This document shows, one piece after another, positions 54,049-64,000 of a stretch of 64,000 nucleotides of DNA. Each line of letters opens with the position of its first letter. The stretch's first letter is position 1. Source of the DNA: Neoarius graeffei (taxonomy: Eukaryota; Chordata; Actinopteri; Siluriformes; Ariidae). The stretch lies in the NCBI RefSeq assembly GCF_027579695.1, contig NC_083587.1, forward strand, positions 59,631,238-59,695,237, read 5' to 3'. Both the position numbers and the translations under genes were made by a program. Below the pieces are notes generated by a model. That model was not told the origin of the DNA, searched no databases, and saw only the letters and a program-made list of their open reading frames with translations.

Positions 54049-55089
54049 GTGCAGTGTGGATTGGGTGGCAGTCGAAGGCAGGGGCCTCGACGACCTGATC
54101 CCCGGACACAGCGGCTAGCTGTTGGGACATGGAATGTCACTTCGCTGGGGGGGAAAGAGCCTGAGCTTGTGCGGGAGGTTGAGAGGTACCGGCTAGAAAT
54201 AGTCGGGCTCACCTCCATGCACAGCTTGGGCTCTGGAACCCGGCTCCTCGAGAGGGGCTGGACTCTCCACTTCTCTGGAGTCGCCCATGGTGAGCAGCGG
54301 CGGGCTGGTGTGGGCTTGCTTATAGCTCCCCAGCTCAGCCGCCATGTGTTGGAGCTTACCCCAGTGAACGAGAGGGTCGCCTCTCTGTGCCTTCGGATTG
54401 GGGAGAGGGCTCTTGCTGTTGTTTGTGCCTATGAGCCGAATAGCAGTGTAGAGTATCCGGCCTTCTTGGAGTCCCTGGGAGAGGTACTGAGGGGTGCTCA
54501 GACTGGGGACTCCATTGTGCTACTGGGGGACTTCAATGCTCATGTGGGCGATAACAGTGACACCTGGAGGGGCGTGGTTGGGAGGAACGGCCTCCCCAAT
54601 CTGAACCCGAGTGGTGTTTTGTTATCGGACTTCTGTGCTAGTCACGGTTTGTCCGTAACAAACACCATGTTCGAGCATAGGGGTGTCCATAAGTGCACGT
54701 GGCACCAGGACACCTTAGGTCGGAGGTCGATGATAGACTTTGTTGTCGTTTCATCTGATCTCCGGCCCTATGTCTTGGACACTCGGGTGAAGAGAGGGGC
54801 TGAGCTGTCAACTGATCACCACCTGGTGGTGAGTTGGATCTGCTGGCAGAGGAGGAAGCTGGACAGACCTGGCAGGTCCAAACGTATGGTGAGGGTCTGC
54901 TGGGAATGTCTGGCCGAGCACTCTGTTGGGGAGGTCTTTAACTCCCACCTCCGGGAGAGCTTTTCCCAGCTTCTGGGGGAGATGGGGACATTGAGTCTGA
55001 GTGGACCATGTTCTCTACCTCCATTGTGGATGCGGCTGTTCGGAGCTGTGGCCGCAAGGTCTCCGGTGCCTGTCGTGGCAGCAATCCCT
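54049..55089 (+). pseudogene. Rex3 apurinic-type endonuclease domain (frameshifted)
   Basis: Starts near the 5' end: [20 protein letters not shown], then [76 protein letters not shown] (Asn), the Glu region, GDFNAHVG (Asp-x-Asn) and STDHHLV (Asp-His) are the catalytic blocks of APE-type nucleases that nick the target for retroposition. All blocks are present in an uninterrupted frame to about 54985, where a one-base change shifts the frame; a TGA at about 55091 follows. Confidence 0.88.
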
Positions 55090-57182
55090 GAACCCAGTGG
55101 TGGACACCGGAAGTAAGGGATGCCGTCAAGCTGAAGAAGGAGTCCTATCGGGCCATGTTGACCTCCAGGACTCCTGAGGCAGCTGACGGGTATCGGCAGG
55201 CCAGGCGTGCTGCAGCTCGGGCAGTTGCAGAGGCAAAAACTCGGAACTGGGAGGAGTTCGGGGAGGTCATGGAGAAGGACTATCGGTCGGCCTCGAAGAA
55301 ATTCTGGCAAACCATCCGGCGCCTCAGGAGGGGGAAGCAGTACTCTTTTTTTTTTTTTTTACAGGCACAGAGGGCCAGGTCAAGTCTGTAAAAAGGTGAG
55401 GTAAGATGACCAAGGGGAGTGTCCAGTCGAGGTCAACAGCTCCCACCCCGCACTATAAACAGTGTTGGCAGAGTACTGCTTCCCTTCCCAGGCAAAGAGG
55501 GGAAGCAGTACTCTGCCAACACTGTTTACAGTGCGGGGTGGGAGCTGTTGACCTCGACTGGGGACATTGTCGGGCGGTGGAAGGAATACTTTGAGGATCT
55601 CCTCAATCCCACCGTCATGTCTTCCATTGAGGAGACTGAGGCTGATGGCTCAGAGGTGGACTCGTCCATTACCCAAGCCGAAGTCACTGAGGTGGTTTGC
55701 AAGCTCTTCGGTGGCAAGGCACCGGGGGTGGATGAGATCCGCCCTGAGTATCTCAAGTCTCTGGATGTTGTGGGGCTGTCTTGGTTGACACGCCTCTGCA
55801 ACATCGCGTGGCGGTCGGGGACAGTGCCTACGGAGTGGCAGACTGGGGTGGTGGTCCCTCTTTTTAAGAAGGGGGACCGGAGAGTGTGCTCAAATTATAG
55901 GGGAATCACACTTCTCAGCCTCCCAGGGAAGGTTTACTCCAGGGTACTGGAGAGGAGAATTCGACCGATAGTCGAACCTCGGATCCAGGAGGAACAATGC
56001 GGTTTTCGTCCTGGTCGCGGAACACTGGACCAGCTCTATACCCTTCATAGGGTGCTCGAGGGTTCATGGGAGTTTGCCCAACCAGTCCACATGTGCTTTG
56101 TGGATCTGGAGAAGGCATTCGACCGTGTCCCCCATGGTATTCTGTGGGGGGTGCTTCGGGAGTATGGGGTTCGGGGCCCTTTGCTAAGGGCTGTCCGGTC
56201 CCTGTACGAACAGAGCAAGAGTCTGGTTCGCATTGCCGGCAGTAAGTCAGACCTGTTCCCGGTGCATGTTGGACTCCGGCAGGGCTGCCCTTTGTCACCG
56301 GTTCTGTTCATAATTTTTATGGACAGAATTTCTAGGCGCAGCCAGGGGCCGGAAGGAATCCTGTTTGGGAACCACAGGATTTCATCTCTGCTTTTTGCGG
56401 ATGATGTTGTCCTGTTGGCTTCTTCAAACCAGGACCTCCAGCATGCACTGGGGCGGTTTGCAGTCGAGTGTGAAGCGGCTGGGATGAGAATCAGCACCTC
56501 CAAGTCCGAGGCCATGGTTCTTGACCGGAAAAGGGTGGCTTGCCCTCTTCAGGTTGGTGGAGAAGTCCTGCCTCAAGTGGAGGAGTTTAAGTATCTCGGG
56601 ATCTTGTTCATGAGTGAGGGAAGGATGGAGCATGAGATCGACAGGCGGATTGGTGCAGCCTCCGCAGTGATGCGGTCGCTTTACCGGTCTGTCGTGGTGA
56701 AGAAGGAGCTGAGCCAAAAGGCGAAGCTCTCAATTTACCGGTCGATCTACGTTCCGACTCTCACCTATGGCCATGAGCTTTGGGTAATGACCGAAAGAAT
56801 AAGATCGCGGATACAAGCGGCCGAAATGAGTTTTCTTCGCAGGGTGGCTGGGCGCTCCCTTAGAGATAGGGTGAGAAGCACAGTCACTCGGGAGGAGCTC
56901 AGAGTAGAGCCGCTGCTCCTCCACATCAAGAGGAATCAGCTGAGGTGGCTCGGGCATCTTTTTCGGATGCCTCCTGGACGCCTCCCTGGGGAGGTGTTCC
57001 AGGCATGTCCCCCCGGGAGGAGGCCCCGGGGAAGACCCAGGACACGCTGGAGGGACTATGTCTCTCGGCTGGCCTGGGAACGCCTCGGCGTTCTTCCCAA
57101 GGAGCTGGCCGAGGTGTCTGGGGAAAGGGAAGTTTGGGCTTCCATGCTTAGACTGCTGCCTCCGCGACCCGGTCCCGGATAA
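55090..57182 (+). pseudogene. Rex3 reverse transcriptase region, interrupted by a 168-bp insertion
   Basis: In one frame: VKLKKESYRAMLTSRTPEAA, FWQTIRRLRRGKQYS, then the insert (55347-55514 including a 16-bp repeat), then ANTVYSAGWELLTSTGDIVG, GGKAPGVDEIRPEYL, VVPLFKKGDRRVCSNYRGIT, EEQCGFRPGRGTLDQLYTLH, MCFVDLEKAFDRVPHGILWG, VGLRQGCPLSPVLFIIFMDR, SLLFADDVVLLASS (FADD catalytic box), EFKYLGILFMSEG, LRWLGHLFRMPPGRL to the stop at 57180. From 55500 onward the 560 codons are intact, an unusually well preserved RT. The insert carries stops, so the two halves are separated. Confidence 0.9.
55347..55498 (-). repeat. Poly(A)-tailed inverted insertion inside Rex3
   Basis: On the minus strand: a stretch complementary to 55501-55560 (the adjacent Rex3 sequence), then unrelated bases including TTGGTCATCTTACCTCACC, then a run of about 15 A. 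The 16 bases GGGGAAGCAGTACTCT occur at both borders (55331-55346 and 55499-55514), like a target duplication. Confidence 0.85.
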
Positions 57183-57365
57183 AGTGGAAGAAGACGAGAC
57201 GGGATATAGTAACTCATATAATCACTCTTTACAACCATGGTGAGCAGAAAAGCATCTCAGAATGCAACAGCAGAACAGAAGAACACATCGGGTTCCGCTC
57301 CTGCAACCAAGAACAGGGATCTTAGAATCAAGTACAAATTCCTGTTAAAGTGGCCGGTGAGTGTA

Positions 57366-58262
57366 TAAGCAGAATGATCAGATCACAGAACAGGACATGA
57401 ATACACATGTGTATCAAATACAGAGTTCCTTGGCAGGACGTTATGCCTCAGAGAATTACACGTGTAGGAGAGTGAAGGTCTTTATCTCTGTATATTATTT
57501 ATCTCAGTGTTATCAGGATTTGCACAAAACCTGACATCATGTCTGTAACTACCCAGGAAATATCAAATTCTCTAGTTGTTATGAATTATTATTTTTTATT
57601 TATTTAGCTTCGCCTGGTAAGTACAATGACGGATAGGCAGGGACACCACAACAGTAAAAACCAATTACTGTGGGCCCCAAAAAAATAATAAAAGTATATT
57701 ACAGTAAGAATACAAAAATACAACATTAATAGCAGCAGGTAATTTGGCTCGCTAGACTTCTTGCAGTATTACATTTCAAACAAATTGACTTCAAGCTCCA
57801 AGGATCAATCATCATTAGATATAATAATCATCATTAGATATGATCATTTAACTGATTATATCTAATTATTTAGCTAACTGTCCTGATTACAACACAGTAC
57901 CCCAACCAAAATGTCAAAATTTATCTCATTTTGCTATTTGACAGCTAAATATTGAATATAAAGTGAAACTGAAGAACAAAACACCAAACACACACTAGAT
58001 GGCAACAAAAACTAACAGTCGGGAAGCATCACTGAGACAGTTACAACTAATAACTAATAAAATCTCAACAGAGAAATGAAAATGAGAGTAAGAACGCTGG
58101 CACAGGAAGAAAAATAATGCAATTGTGAAAGAAAATAGATAAAAAATATGCAGTATTTAAAAAACAGTATAACAACAAGCTGTGTTTCTGACTCATGAAT
58201 TTGATTTGATTTATTTGGCAATAATACAGTATATAAAGATGATAAACGTAACAAAATAATCC
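57366..58262. other. No gene seen
   Basis: AT-rich sequence with short TAGATATAATCATCATTAGA repeats near 57810-57845. No domain-bearing frame. Confidence 0.5.
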
Positions 58263-58279
58263 AAGTCAAGTCAAGTTTA

Positions 58280-58651
58280 GGCGGCAAGGTGGTGTAGTAG
58301 TTAGCGCTGTCGCCTCACAGCAAGAAGGTCCGGGTTCGAGCCCCGTGGCCGGCGAGGGCCTTTCTGTGCGGAGTTTGCATGTTCTCCCCGTGTCCGCGTG
58401 GGTTTCCTCTGGGTGCTCCGGTTTCCCCCACAGTCCAAAGACATGCAGGTTAGGTTAACTGGGGACTCTAAATTGACCGTAGGTGTGAATGTGAGTGTGA
58501 ATGGTTGTCTGTGTCTATGTGTCAGCCCTGTGATGACCTGGCGACTTGTCCAGGGTGTACCCCGCCTTTCGCCCGTAGTCAGCTAGGATAGGCTCCAGCT
58601 TGCCTGCGACCCTGTAGAACAGGATAAAGCAGCTACAGATAATGAGATGAG
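58280..58651 (+). repeat. tRNA-derived SINE copy, 12-bp target duplication
   Basis: AAGTCAAGTTTA (58268-58279) and AAGTCAAGTGTA (58652-58663). Inserted at the beginning of the interspersed repeat that follows. Confidence 0.92.
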
Positions 58652-59460
58652 AAGTCAAGTGTATTTGTATAGAGCTTTTAACAACAGACATTGTCGCAAA
58701 GCAGCTTTACAGAATTTGAATGAATTAAAACATGAGCTAATTTTATCCTTAATCTATTCCCAATGAGCAAGCCTGTGGTGACGGTGGCAAGGAAAAACTC
58801 CCTCAGACGACATGAGGAAGAAACCTTGAGAGGAACCAGACTCAAAAGGGAACCCATCCTCATTTGGGCAACAACAGACAACATGATTATAACATTAACA
58901 GTTTTAACATGAAATCTGTTTCGTTGATGTTATAAACTCTTCACTGATGGAAACTTGAGTGCAAAACTGTTCATGACAACTGCAGTCCTAAAGTTAGTGA
59001 GCCAACTGTAGTCCTCAGCCATTAAAGTATTTCTGTAAGAGTCCAGAGTGTCTTCCAAGTGTGACTTTCAACTGTCCATATGGGGCCGTCCTCTACAGGA
59101 GCGATGTGATGAGACTCCAACCAGACGTAGGGCACCAGGATGGATCAGGCAGGTCTGAGGAGCAGAAGAGGTCAGCATCTCGATCTCAGGATCTCAATCT
59201 CAGGATCAACATCTAACTCAGAGGAACAGATTTGGGGGGGAGAAAGAGAAAACACAGGTTATCAGGTATTCCTGATGTCACCTGAATAAGTAGGTACAGT
59301 ATACATTTTGTGCTGAGTACAAGCAGGGACTCCGGCAAAACTAACTATGACAGCATAACTAAAAGGGGAGAGCCAGAATCCAAAATAAACATGAGTATTA
59401 AAAAATACATAAAATACAAAATACTGTAGATATTTCTGGGGATAACACAAAAAAGTTAAA
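58652..59460 (+). repeat. Teleost interspersed repeat, copy 2 (longer)
   Basis: Its first 260 bases match 3684-3960. The continuation includes GTCCTCAGCCATTAAAGTAT, ACTCAGAGGAACAGATTTGG and GATCTCAGGATCTCAATCTC short repeats. Family not named. Confidence 0.65.
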
Positions 59461-59590
59461 AACTTATTTATATTGTGGTCCCCATAATACAAGATGTGGC
59501 ATGAAAGAAAGATATAAACCTAATACTAATAAAAATATATGAAAATTAATAAAAAATAAAATCATTATTCTCAATAGAAGTCATAACATT

Positions 59591-59967
59591 CTCATCTCAT
59601 CTCATTATCTCTAGCCGCTTTATCCTTCTACAGGGTCGCAAGCAAGCTGGAGCCTATCCCAGCTGACTACGGGCGAAAGGCGGGGTACACCCTGGACAAG
59701 TCGCCAGGTCATCACAGGGCTGACACATAGACACAGACAACCATTCACACTCACATTCACACCTACGGTCAATTTAGAGTCACCAGTTAACCTAACCTGC
59801 ATGTCTTTGGACTGTGGGGGAAACCGGAGCACCCGGAGGAAACCCACGCGGACACGGGGAGAACATGCAAACTCCACACAGAAAGGCCCTCGCCAGCCCC
59901 GGGGCTCGAACCCAGGACCTTCTTGCTGTGAGGCGACAGCGCTAACCACTACACCACCGTGCCGCCC
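59591..59967 (-). repeat. tRNA-derived SINE copy, 12-bp target duplication
   Basis: AGTCATAACATT flanks both sides (59579-59590 and 59968-59979). Full length, minus orientation. Confidence 0.95.
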
Positions 59968-59989
59968 AGTCATAACATTATATATCATC

Positions 59990-60359
59990 TCATCTCATTA
60001 TCTCTAGCCGCTTTATCCTTCTACAGGGTCGCAGGCAAGCTGGAGCCTATCCCAGCTGACTACGGGCGAAAGGCGGGGTACACCTTGGACAAGTCACCAG
60101 GTCATCACAGGGCTGACACATAGACACAGACAACCATTCACACTCACATTCACACCTACGGTCAATTTAGAGTCACCAGTTAACCTAACCTGCATGTCTT
60201 TGGACTGTGGGGGAAACCGGAGCACCCGGAGGAAACCCACGCGGACACGGGGAGAACATGCAAACTCTGCACAGAAAGGCCCTCGCCGGCCACGGGGCTC
60301 GAACCTGGACCTTCTTGCTGTGAGGCGACAGCGCTAACCACTACACCACCATGCCGCCC
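59990..60359 (-). repeat. tRNA-derived SINE copy, adjacent to the previous one
   Basis: Same orientation, beginning about 10 bp after the target duplication of the neighbour. About 97% similar to it by eye. No clear target duplication. Confidence 0.93.
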
Positions 60360-60904
60360 TGAAATGTCATCATTATACATGAATACAAGATGAGATGCTC
60401 TAGACCAGGGGTTCTCAACCTCTTCTTCTTTAAGGCCCACCTATTCATACTTGTAACGAGTCGGGACCCATTAAAAAAGATCCCCAATTATTTTGGCTCA
60501 TCTATTCTATTAGAATCTAATAATCTACTGTGAAGTGTATTAATGGGATGCGACATCACTCCCTGTTACAGATGGGAGCCCAGGAATTAAATAAATGCAA
60601 TAAAAACAAACTGTTTAATTGTAGGTATTGTATTTAAAACTGTATGCATGCATGCAGGTCATTCTCAGCCAAAAGGGATTAATGATCCAAAAGTGGAGTC
60701 TGGTCCATTAACACAAGAACTTATTGTCATGTTTGTGTTCAGCAAACACGCAAGTTATTAAAACCAAGAAGTACCCTCAAAAGAAGTGGATATAGAAATG
60801 ACTCAATGGGATTAGATCCTTACACGCTAACAAAGAGGGATTTTTCCTCAAAATACAAACAATAGTTATGCATACTATTAATTAACTTAATGTGAAGATA
60901 ATTC

Positions 60905-61560
60905 ACAGATAATGATGATGATGCCCTTTATTGTCACTAGTCACATGTACCAGCGAAATTAGCCGTCAACATGTCCGTACATATACAACATACAGTTGAC
61001 ATAGGGTAGACAGGACAGGAAGACAGGGATAAAGATAAAAAGGAAACACAACATGAGGAGAGATAAGGAAAAAAAAGAACACCCCCCCCCCCCCCCACTA
61101 TGCTCCTGTCAGGAGTACAGTGTGGGAACATTTAAAAAACCTTTGCATAAGCACACAACAACACAAGTACACTTTAAACATGGGACTTGAGGGGGGGAAT
61201 AAGGGGTAAGGGAGGGAAGGGGGTAGGGGATGAGGGGAGGAGGTAATCCAGCACAAGCAAGCAGCCGTCCGCTCCTGCAGCCATGAAGGCGCTGGTCACA
61301 CACCCGCTTGTCACACTGGGGGTAAAAATGGCGACCGCGGAGAGTTAGAGAGGAATGCAAGGAATGCGAGAGTGTCTCCCGGCAGTGACCTTCAGGGGGA
61401 AATGTTCCCTCAGCAACAGCCTGAACCAAGGCCGGTTCTGTCTCAGGGCGCTGAATGTCGATAAGATATGAATTGTTTGGTCTTTCCAGACGCAGTCTTT
61501 GCAAGTCCACAATGCTCGTCCATATCTGTCCATTCCGTCCATTCTATTCAAATTGATCTC
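60905..61560 (-). repeat. Retroposon-like repeat with ATC tail
   Basis: Minus strand: begins near GAATGGACGGAATGGACAGA, has a frame MNRMDGMDRYGRALWTCKDC, and ends GTGACAATAAAGGGCATCAT with a short ATC run. A run of about 15 C lies at 61083-61097. Looks like a 3'-tailed retroposon; the family is not assigned. Confidence 0.5.
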
Positions 61561-61899
61561 CTAAAAACGTATTCCTTGCAAAGCTGAAAGCTGCTCCGAG
61601 ATAACAACCATTTTGTGGTTAAACTGTGTCAATTTCGTGAGGAGACCAGTTTATCAATTCCATGCTTTTTTAGTTTAGAAAGTAATGCAGGAAGAGTCTC
61701 TTCAAAAAGTACAGCAGACGAGACAAGACACAGAAGCACAAGCAGGGAAAAAAGGAGGGAGAGGGAGAGCAGAAATGTGATCGCCTTCCGTGGAAGCATG
61801 GAGAGAAAAAACAGATTTTCATAATCAACAGATTTTAAGTTTTTTTTAAAGATTGTGTGTATTTTTAGTCTTTTGTATTTGTAATTATTTGTATCTGTA

Positions 61900-62164
61900 C
61901 ATGCACGACCTCACCAGCTCTGCTGATCAACTTATCGTGTTTAAACGAAGTTATTCGTTCATTCATTACGAGTTGGAAAATTATCCATCTGTTGAGTTCC
62001 CCGACATTTCAAACTACCTGGTGCTGCAGACATCGTTCTACACGGACACACAGATGAAAACCTGGGAGAGCATAAAGGAGTACAACTTTTTATATGTGGC
62101 TGGGTTAAAGAGCTGCAGATCAGGACATTACAGGATAAATCCTGTATTGTTTTTGCCCGGGTAA
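61900..62164 (+). pseudogene. YqaJ-associated transposon protein, N-terminal exon remnant
   Basis: The frame includes YELENYPSVEFPDISNYLVL, QTSFYTDTQMKTWESIKEYN, FLYVAGLKSC. The FPDISNYLV...YT..Q.K...S...Y....AG pattern parallels PDLAYHDIYNFLV...YTGKALKAYKSLEAYKYFVAG at 50010-50115, at low identity. Ends near a GGTAAGG donor-like site at 62160. A separate subfamily of the same exon. Confidence 0.5.
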
Positions 62165-62800
62165 GGAGGAATTTCTGGGCTTTTTCTACACATCTTTACG
62201 ATGGTTGCTAGGACGCGACAAGTTTTAGTATCAGGTGTAAACAAACCACGACTGCTCGATTCTCAATCCTCCCTGCTCTTCTCTTCCAGCAGGCATCACA
62301 GATCCATAGAATTTACCCACAAATGTATTTATTCCACTAGAAAAGTGTTCAGCAAACCAGCTACCGGATTTGAGACACCACGACATCCTGAAATATTTAG
62401 CATTTGGCTTCAAACTTGAAAAAAAATTCATGGCCCACTAATGGGCCGCGGCCCAGTGGTCGAGAAACATTGCTCTCAACGCTAAAAATTAAACGGACTT
62501 TAACTTAAAAAACATGTTAAAGTTGTCACATCAGTCCGTTGGGCCATTTTCCCGAGCGCGGCCGTACTGGATTAGCCAGATACTTGGATGTATTAGGAGA
62601 CGAAAACGAGGGTGGCGATGCATGACGTGGGATTCCGCACGTCTTCTTCATTACGTCCTGGATCTGCCATTGCGTGCAGCCAAAGTTATTGTCACCATCT
62701 TTTTTTTTTCAAGCATTATTTTGTCTGTGTATTACATTTTAAGTCGTATAATTCTAGTGGTTTGTGAAGGAGTAGTGTCTTCATCTATATCTTCTTAAAG

Positions 62801-63142
62801 ATGGGTAAATGCACCGGCTACAAGTGTGAGAACCATGATTCAGGAAGCAAGAAAACACTGGGACTGTCATGGCATGGCTGTCCTTTGAAGGAACCAAGAA
62901 GTTTGGCTGAGTGGCTTCATCAAGTAAAGCGAGAAAACTTTACTCCTAGAAAAAGCAGCAAATTGTGTTTACAGAAGATTGTTTTGTGGAGGATTTGTCT
63001 GGGAAGAAGAAATCACTGGGAAGAAGCGAGACACGAGGCAGAAATGACAAATGAAGCCAGACCCGATCCCGACTTTGTTTCACCACCAAACACCGACAGC
63101 ATGACAGTGTACCATGTTATGCATCAAACGGATGGAAGATAA
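62801..63142 (+). pseudogene. THAP-like transposon protein N-terminus, degenerate
   Basis: ATG 62801: MGKCTGYKCENHDSGSKKTL, LSWHGCPLKEPRSLAEWLHQ, VKRENFTPRKSSKLC, then the expected C-x2-H step is altered (LQKIVLW). A C-x4-C start, a central W, and the basic stretch after it fit a THAP finger. The rest (EARPDPDFVSPPNTDSMTVY) is a linker-like tail. It reads in the same direction as the YqaJ-type remnant 640 bp upstream, not convergent, so this region is rearranged or a different element. Confidence 0.5.
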
Positions 63143-63565
63143 GCAGGCAATAAACTAGACACTACTTTATTTTGATTCCTTTTCTAATCCTGCATTGCCA
63201 TAATTTTTGTAGAGAAACGCAAACAAATTGACCAAAAGGTCATGCTAGACCATAATATTATACTATAGTCGAGTACAGCATGCACTTGTACACCTCCACT
63301 GTGCTCGCGGAAAATGACATCACGCATGATGGAGTTATGGAGGCCTCGCTGACAAAAAATGCTCCCATCTATATTCATCACTTTAGTGGTTATACCGGTA
63401 CCATGAAGAACAAATTCAATATGCAGCATTTTTTTTTTATAAAGGACAGACATAAAGACCGACTTTCAGCTCAATTTGTTTAATTGCAAGATATTTCCTT
63501 TAATGAATTTAGGTGTTTTGAATAAATAGGGGGTGAATACTTATGAATACTTACTTATATAACTT
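63143..63565. other. No gene seen; Tc1-like residue
   Basis: TTTGAATAAATAGGGGGTGA near 63516 and ATACTTATGAATACTTACTT resemble an eroded Tc1 end. No frame with a domain. Confidence 0.35.
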
Positions 63566-63953
63566 GGCGGCATGGTGGTGTAGTGGTTAGCGCTGTCGCC
63601 TCACAGCAAGAAGGTCCGGGTTCGAGCCCCGTGGCCGATGAGGGCCTTTCTGTGCGGAGTTTGCATGTTCTCCCCGTGTCCGCGTGGGTTTCCTCCGGGT
63701 GCTCCGGTTTCCCCCACAGTCCAAAGACATGCAGGTTAGGTTAACTGGTGACTCTAAATTGAGCGTAGGTGTGAATGCGAGTGTGAATGGTTGTCTGTGT
63801 CTATGTGTCAGCCCTGTGATGACCTGGCGACTTGTCCAGGGTGTACCCCGCCTTTCGCCCATAGTCAGCTGGGATAGGCTCCAGCTTGCCTGCGACCCTG
63901 TAGAAGGATAAAGCGGCTAGAGATAATGAGATGAGATGAGATGAGATGAGATT
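63566..63953 (+). repeat. tRNA-derived SINE copy at right edge
   Basis: Full length: A box TGGTGTAGTGG, B box GGTTCGAGCCC, a body like the other copies, and the longest tail (four ATGAG units). No clear target duplication. Confidence 0.94.
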
Positions 63954-64000
63954 TATCCCTTACAGACATACACACTTCAACAATATGTGTATTCTGGATT

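Larger units (their letters stand above)
54004..57201 (+). mobile_element. Rex3 (RTE clade) LINE, near full length
   Basis: GGATATAGTAACT flanks both ends (53991-54003 and 57202-57214), a perfect 13-bp target duplication. It carries an endonuclease and a reverse transcriptase of the Rex3 type. The stretches at 55836-55855 and 56280-56300 agree with what I remember of the conserved segments used to detect Rex3 across fishes. Disabled by a frameshift near 54985, a stop near 55091, and a 168-bp insertion at 55347. Confidence 0.9.
53147..57365 (+). mobile_element. Tc1-like transposon split by a SINE and a Rex3 LINE
   Basis: Ends TTTACTGGCCACTTTATTCG and AAAGTGGCCGGTGAGTGTA are inverted repeats with TA. 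The body lies in three pieces (53147-53444, 53835-54003, 57215-57365) and encodes remnants of a transposase (LSISETADLLGFS in the first helix-turn-helix; then eroded). Much of its 3' coding half is missing independently of the insertions. Confidence 0.85.
60406..62472. mobile_element. hAT-like composite element
   Basis: Left end CAGGGGTTCTCAACCTC, right end GGTCGAGAAACATTG, similar to the ends at 35014 and 1059. The flanking octamers CTCTAGAC and CTCTCAAC match at six of eight positions. It contains a retroposon (60905-61560) and a YqaJ-associated remnant. Confidence 0.5.

Noticed and set aside
53942..54218. Minus-strand frames across Rex3 (for example 54816-55310, 55526-55804, 56045-56515)
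   Set aside because: Shadows of the plus-strand endonuclease and reverse transcriptase frames, with no domain of their own.
61083..61097. C-run as a regulatory or G-quadruplex element
   Set aside because: A single homopolymer of uncertain length inside a retroposon; sequencing error in length is likely and no further G-tracts are arranged around it.
61853..62164. A signal peptide or membrane segment at the start of the frame at 61853
   Set aside because: The hydrophobic stretch comes from AT-rich sequence upstream of the YqaJ-type exon remnant and is not family-like.

Overview
The window reads as teleost nuclear DNA. It has intron-split genes with GT/AG borders, Rex3, L2-type and RTE LINEs, Tc1 and hAT transposons, a Penelope-like element, a Ty3/Gypsy element, and about a dozen copies of one tRNA-headed SINE. 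The SINE tail and several MITEs look like those common in catfishes (Siluriformes), but that is memory-based and not proven here.

Only two host genes can be supported. On the minus strand, exons 1 and 2 of a PBX-class homeobox gene (7345-7107 and 6449-6376) carry the start of the PBC domain; the rest of the gene lies off the left edge. On the plus strand, four exons (30595-31086, 32969-33125, 41103-41389, 43720-43860) join in phase into a predicted 358-residue protein with four GoLoco motifs, best matched by GPSM3. PBX2 and GPSM3 are neighbours in the human MHC class III region, so the pair is named pbx2 and gpsm3 partly on synteny. Here they are head to head, about 23 kb apart.

Layout. 1-6.4 kb: pbx2 intron 2 filled with DNA transposons, including a 2.9 kb element with 30-bp inverted ends. 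6.4-7.4 kb: pbx2 exons. 7.7-13.6 kb: nested terminal-inverted-repeat elements carrying first exons of THAP and YqaJ-associated transposon genes, plus hAT elements. 14-19.7 kb: a nest of SINE, MITEs and Tc1, then a second Tc1. 20-23.3 kb: a large inverted duplication of Penelope, RTE and MITE sequence. 23.7-26.9 kb: an internally deleted Gypsy element with matching LTRs and a perfect 5-bp target duplication. 27-30.5 kb: MITE, LINE remnants and the gpsm3 upstream region. 30.6-43.9 kb: gpsm3, with introns holding SINEs, Tc1, hAT, LINE fragments and two (CTTT)n higher-order arrays of 1.0 and 1.4 kb. 44.8-53 kb: more nested elements, including a near-perfect palindrome with arms of about 650 bp. 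53.1-57.4 kb: a Tc1-like element split by a SINE and by a full-length Rex3. 58-64 kb: SINEs, hAT-like sequence and further THAP/YqaJ-type remnants.

Apart from pbx2 and gpsm3, nearly every open frame is a transposon fragment or a shadow of a repeat. The most informative observations concern how repeats reshape gpsm3 (a duplicated partial exon, decoy splice acceptors) and how transposons are nested and folded back.
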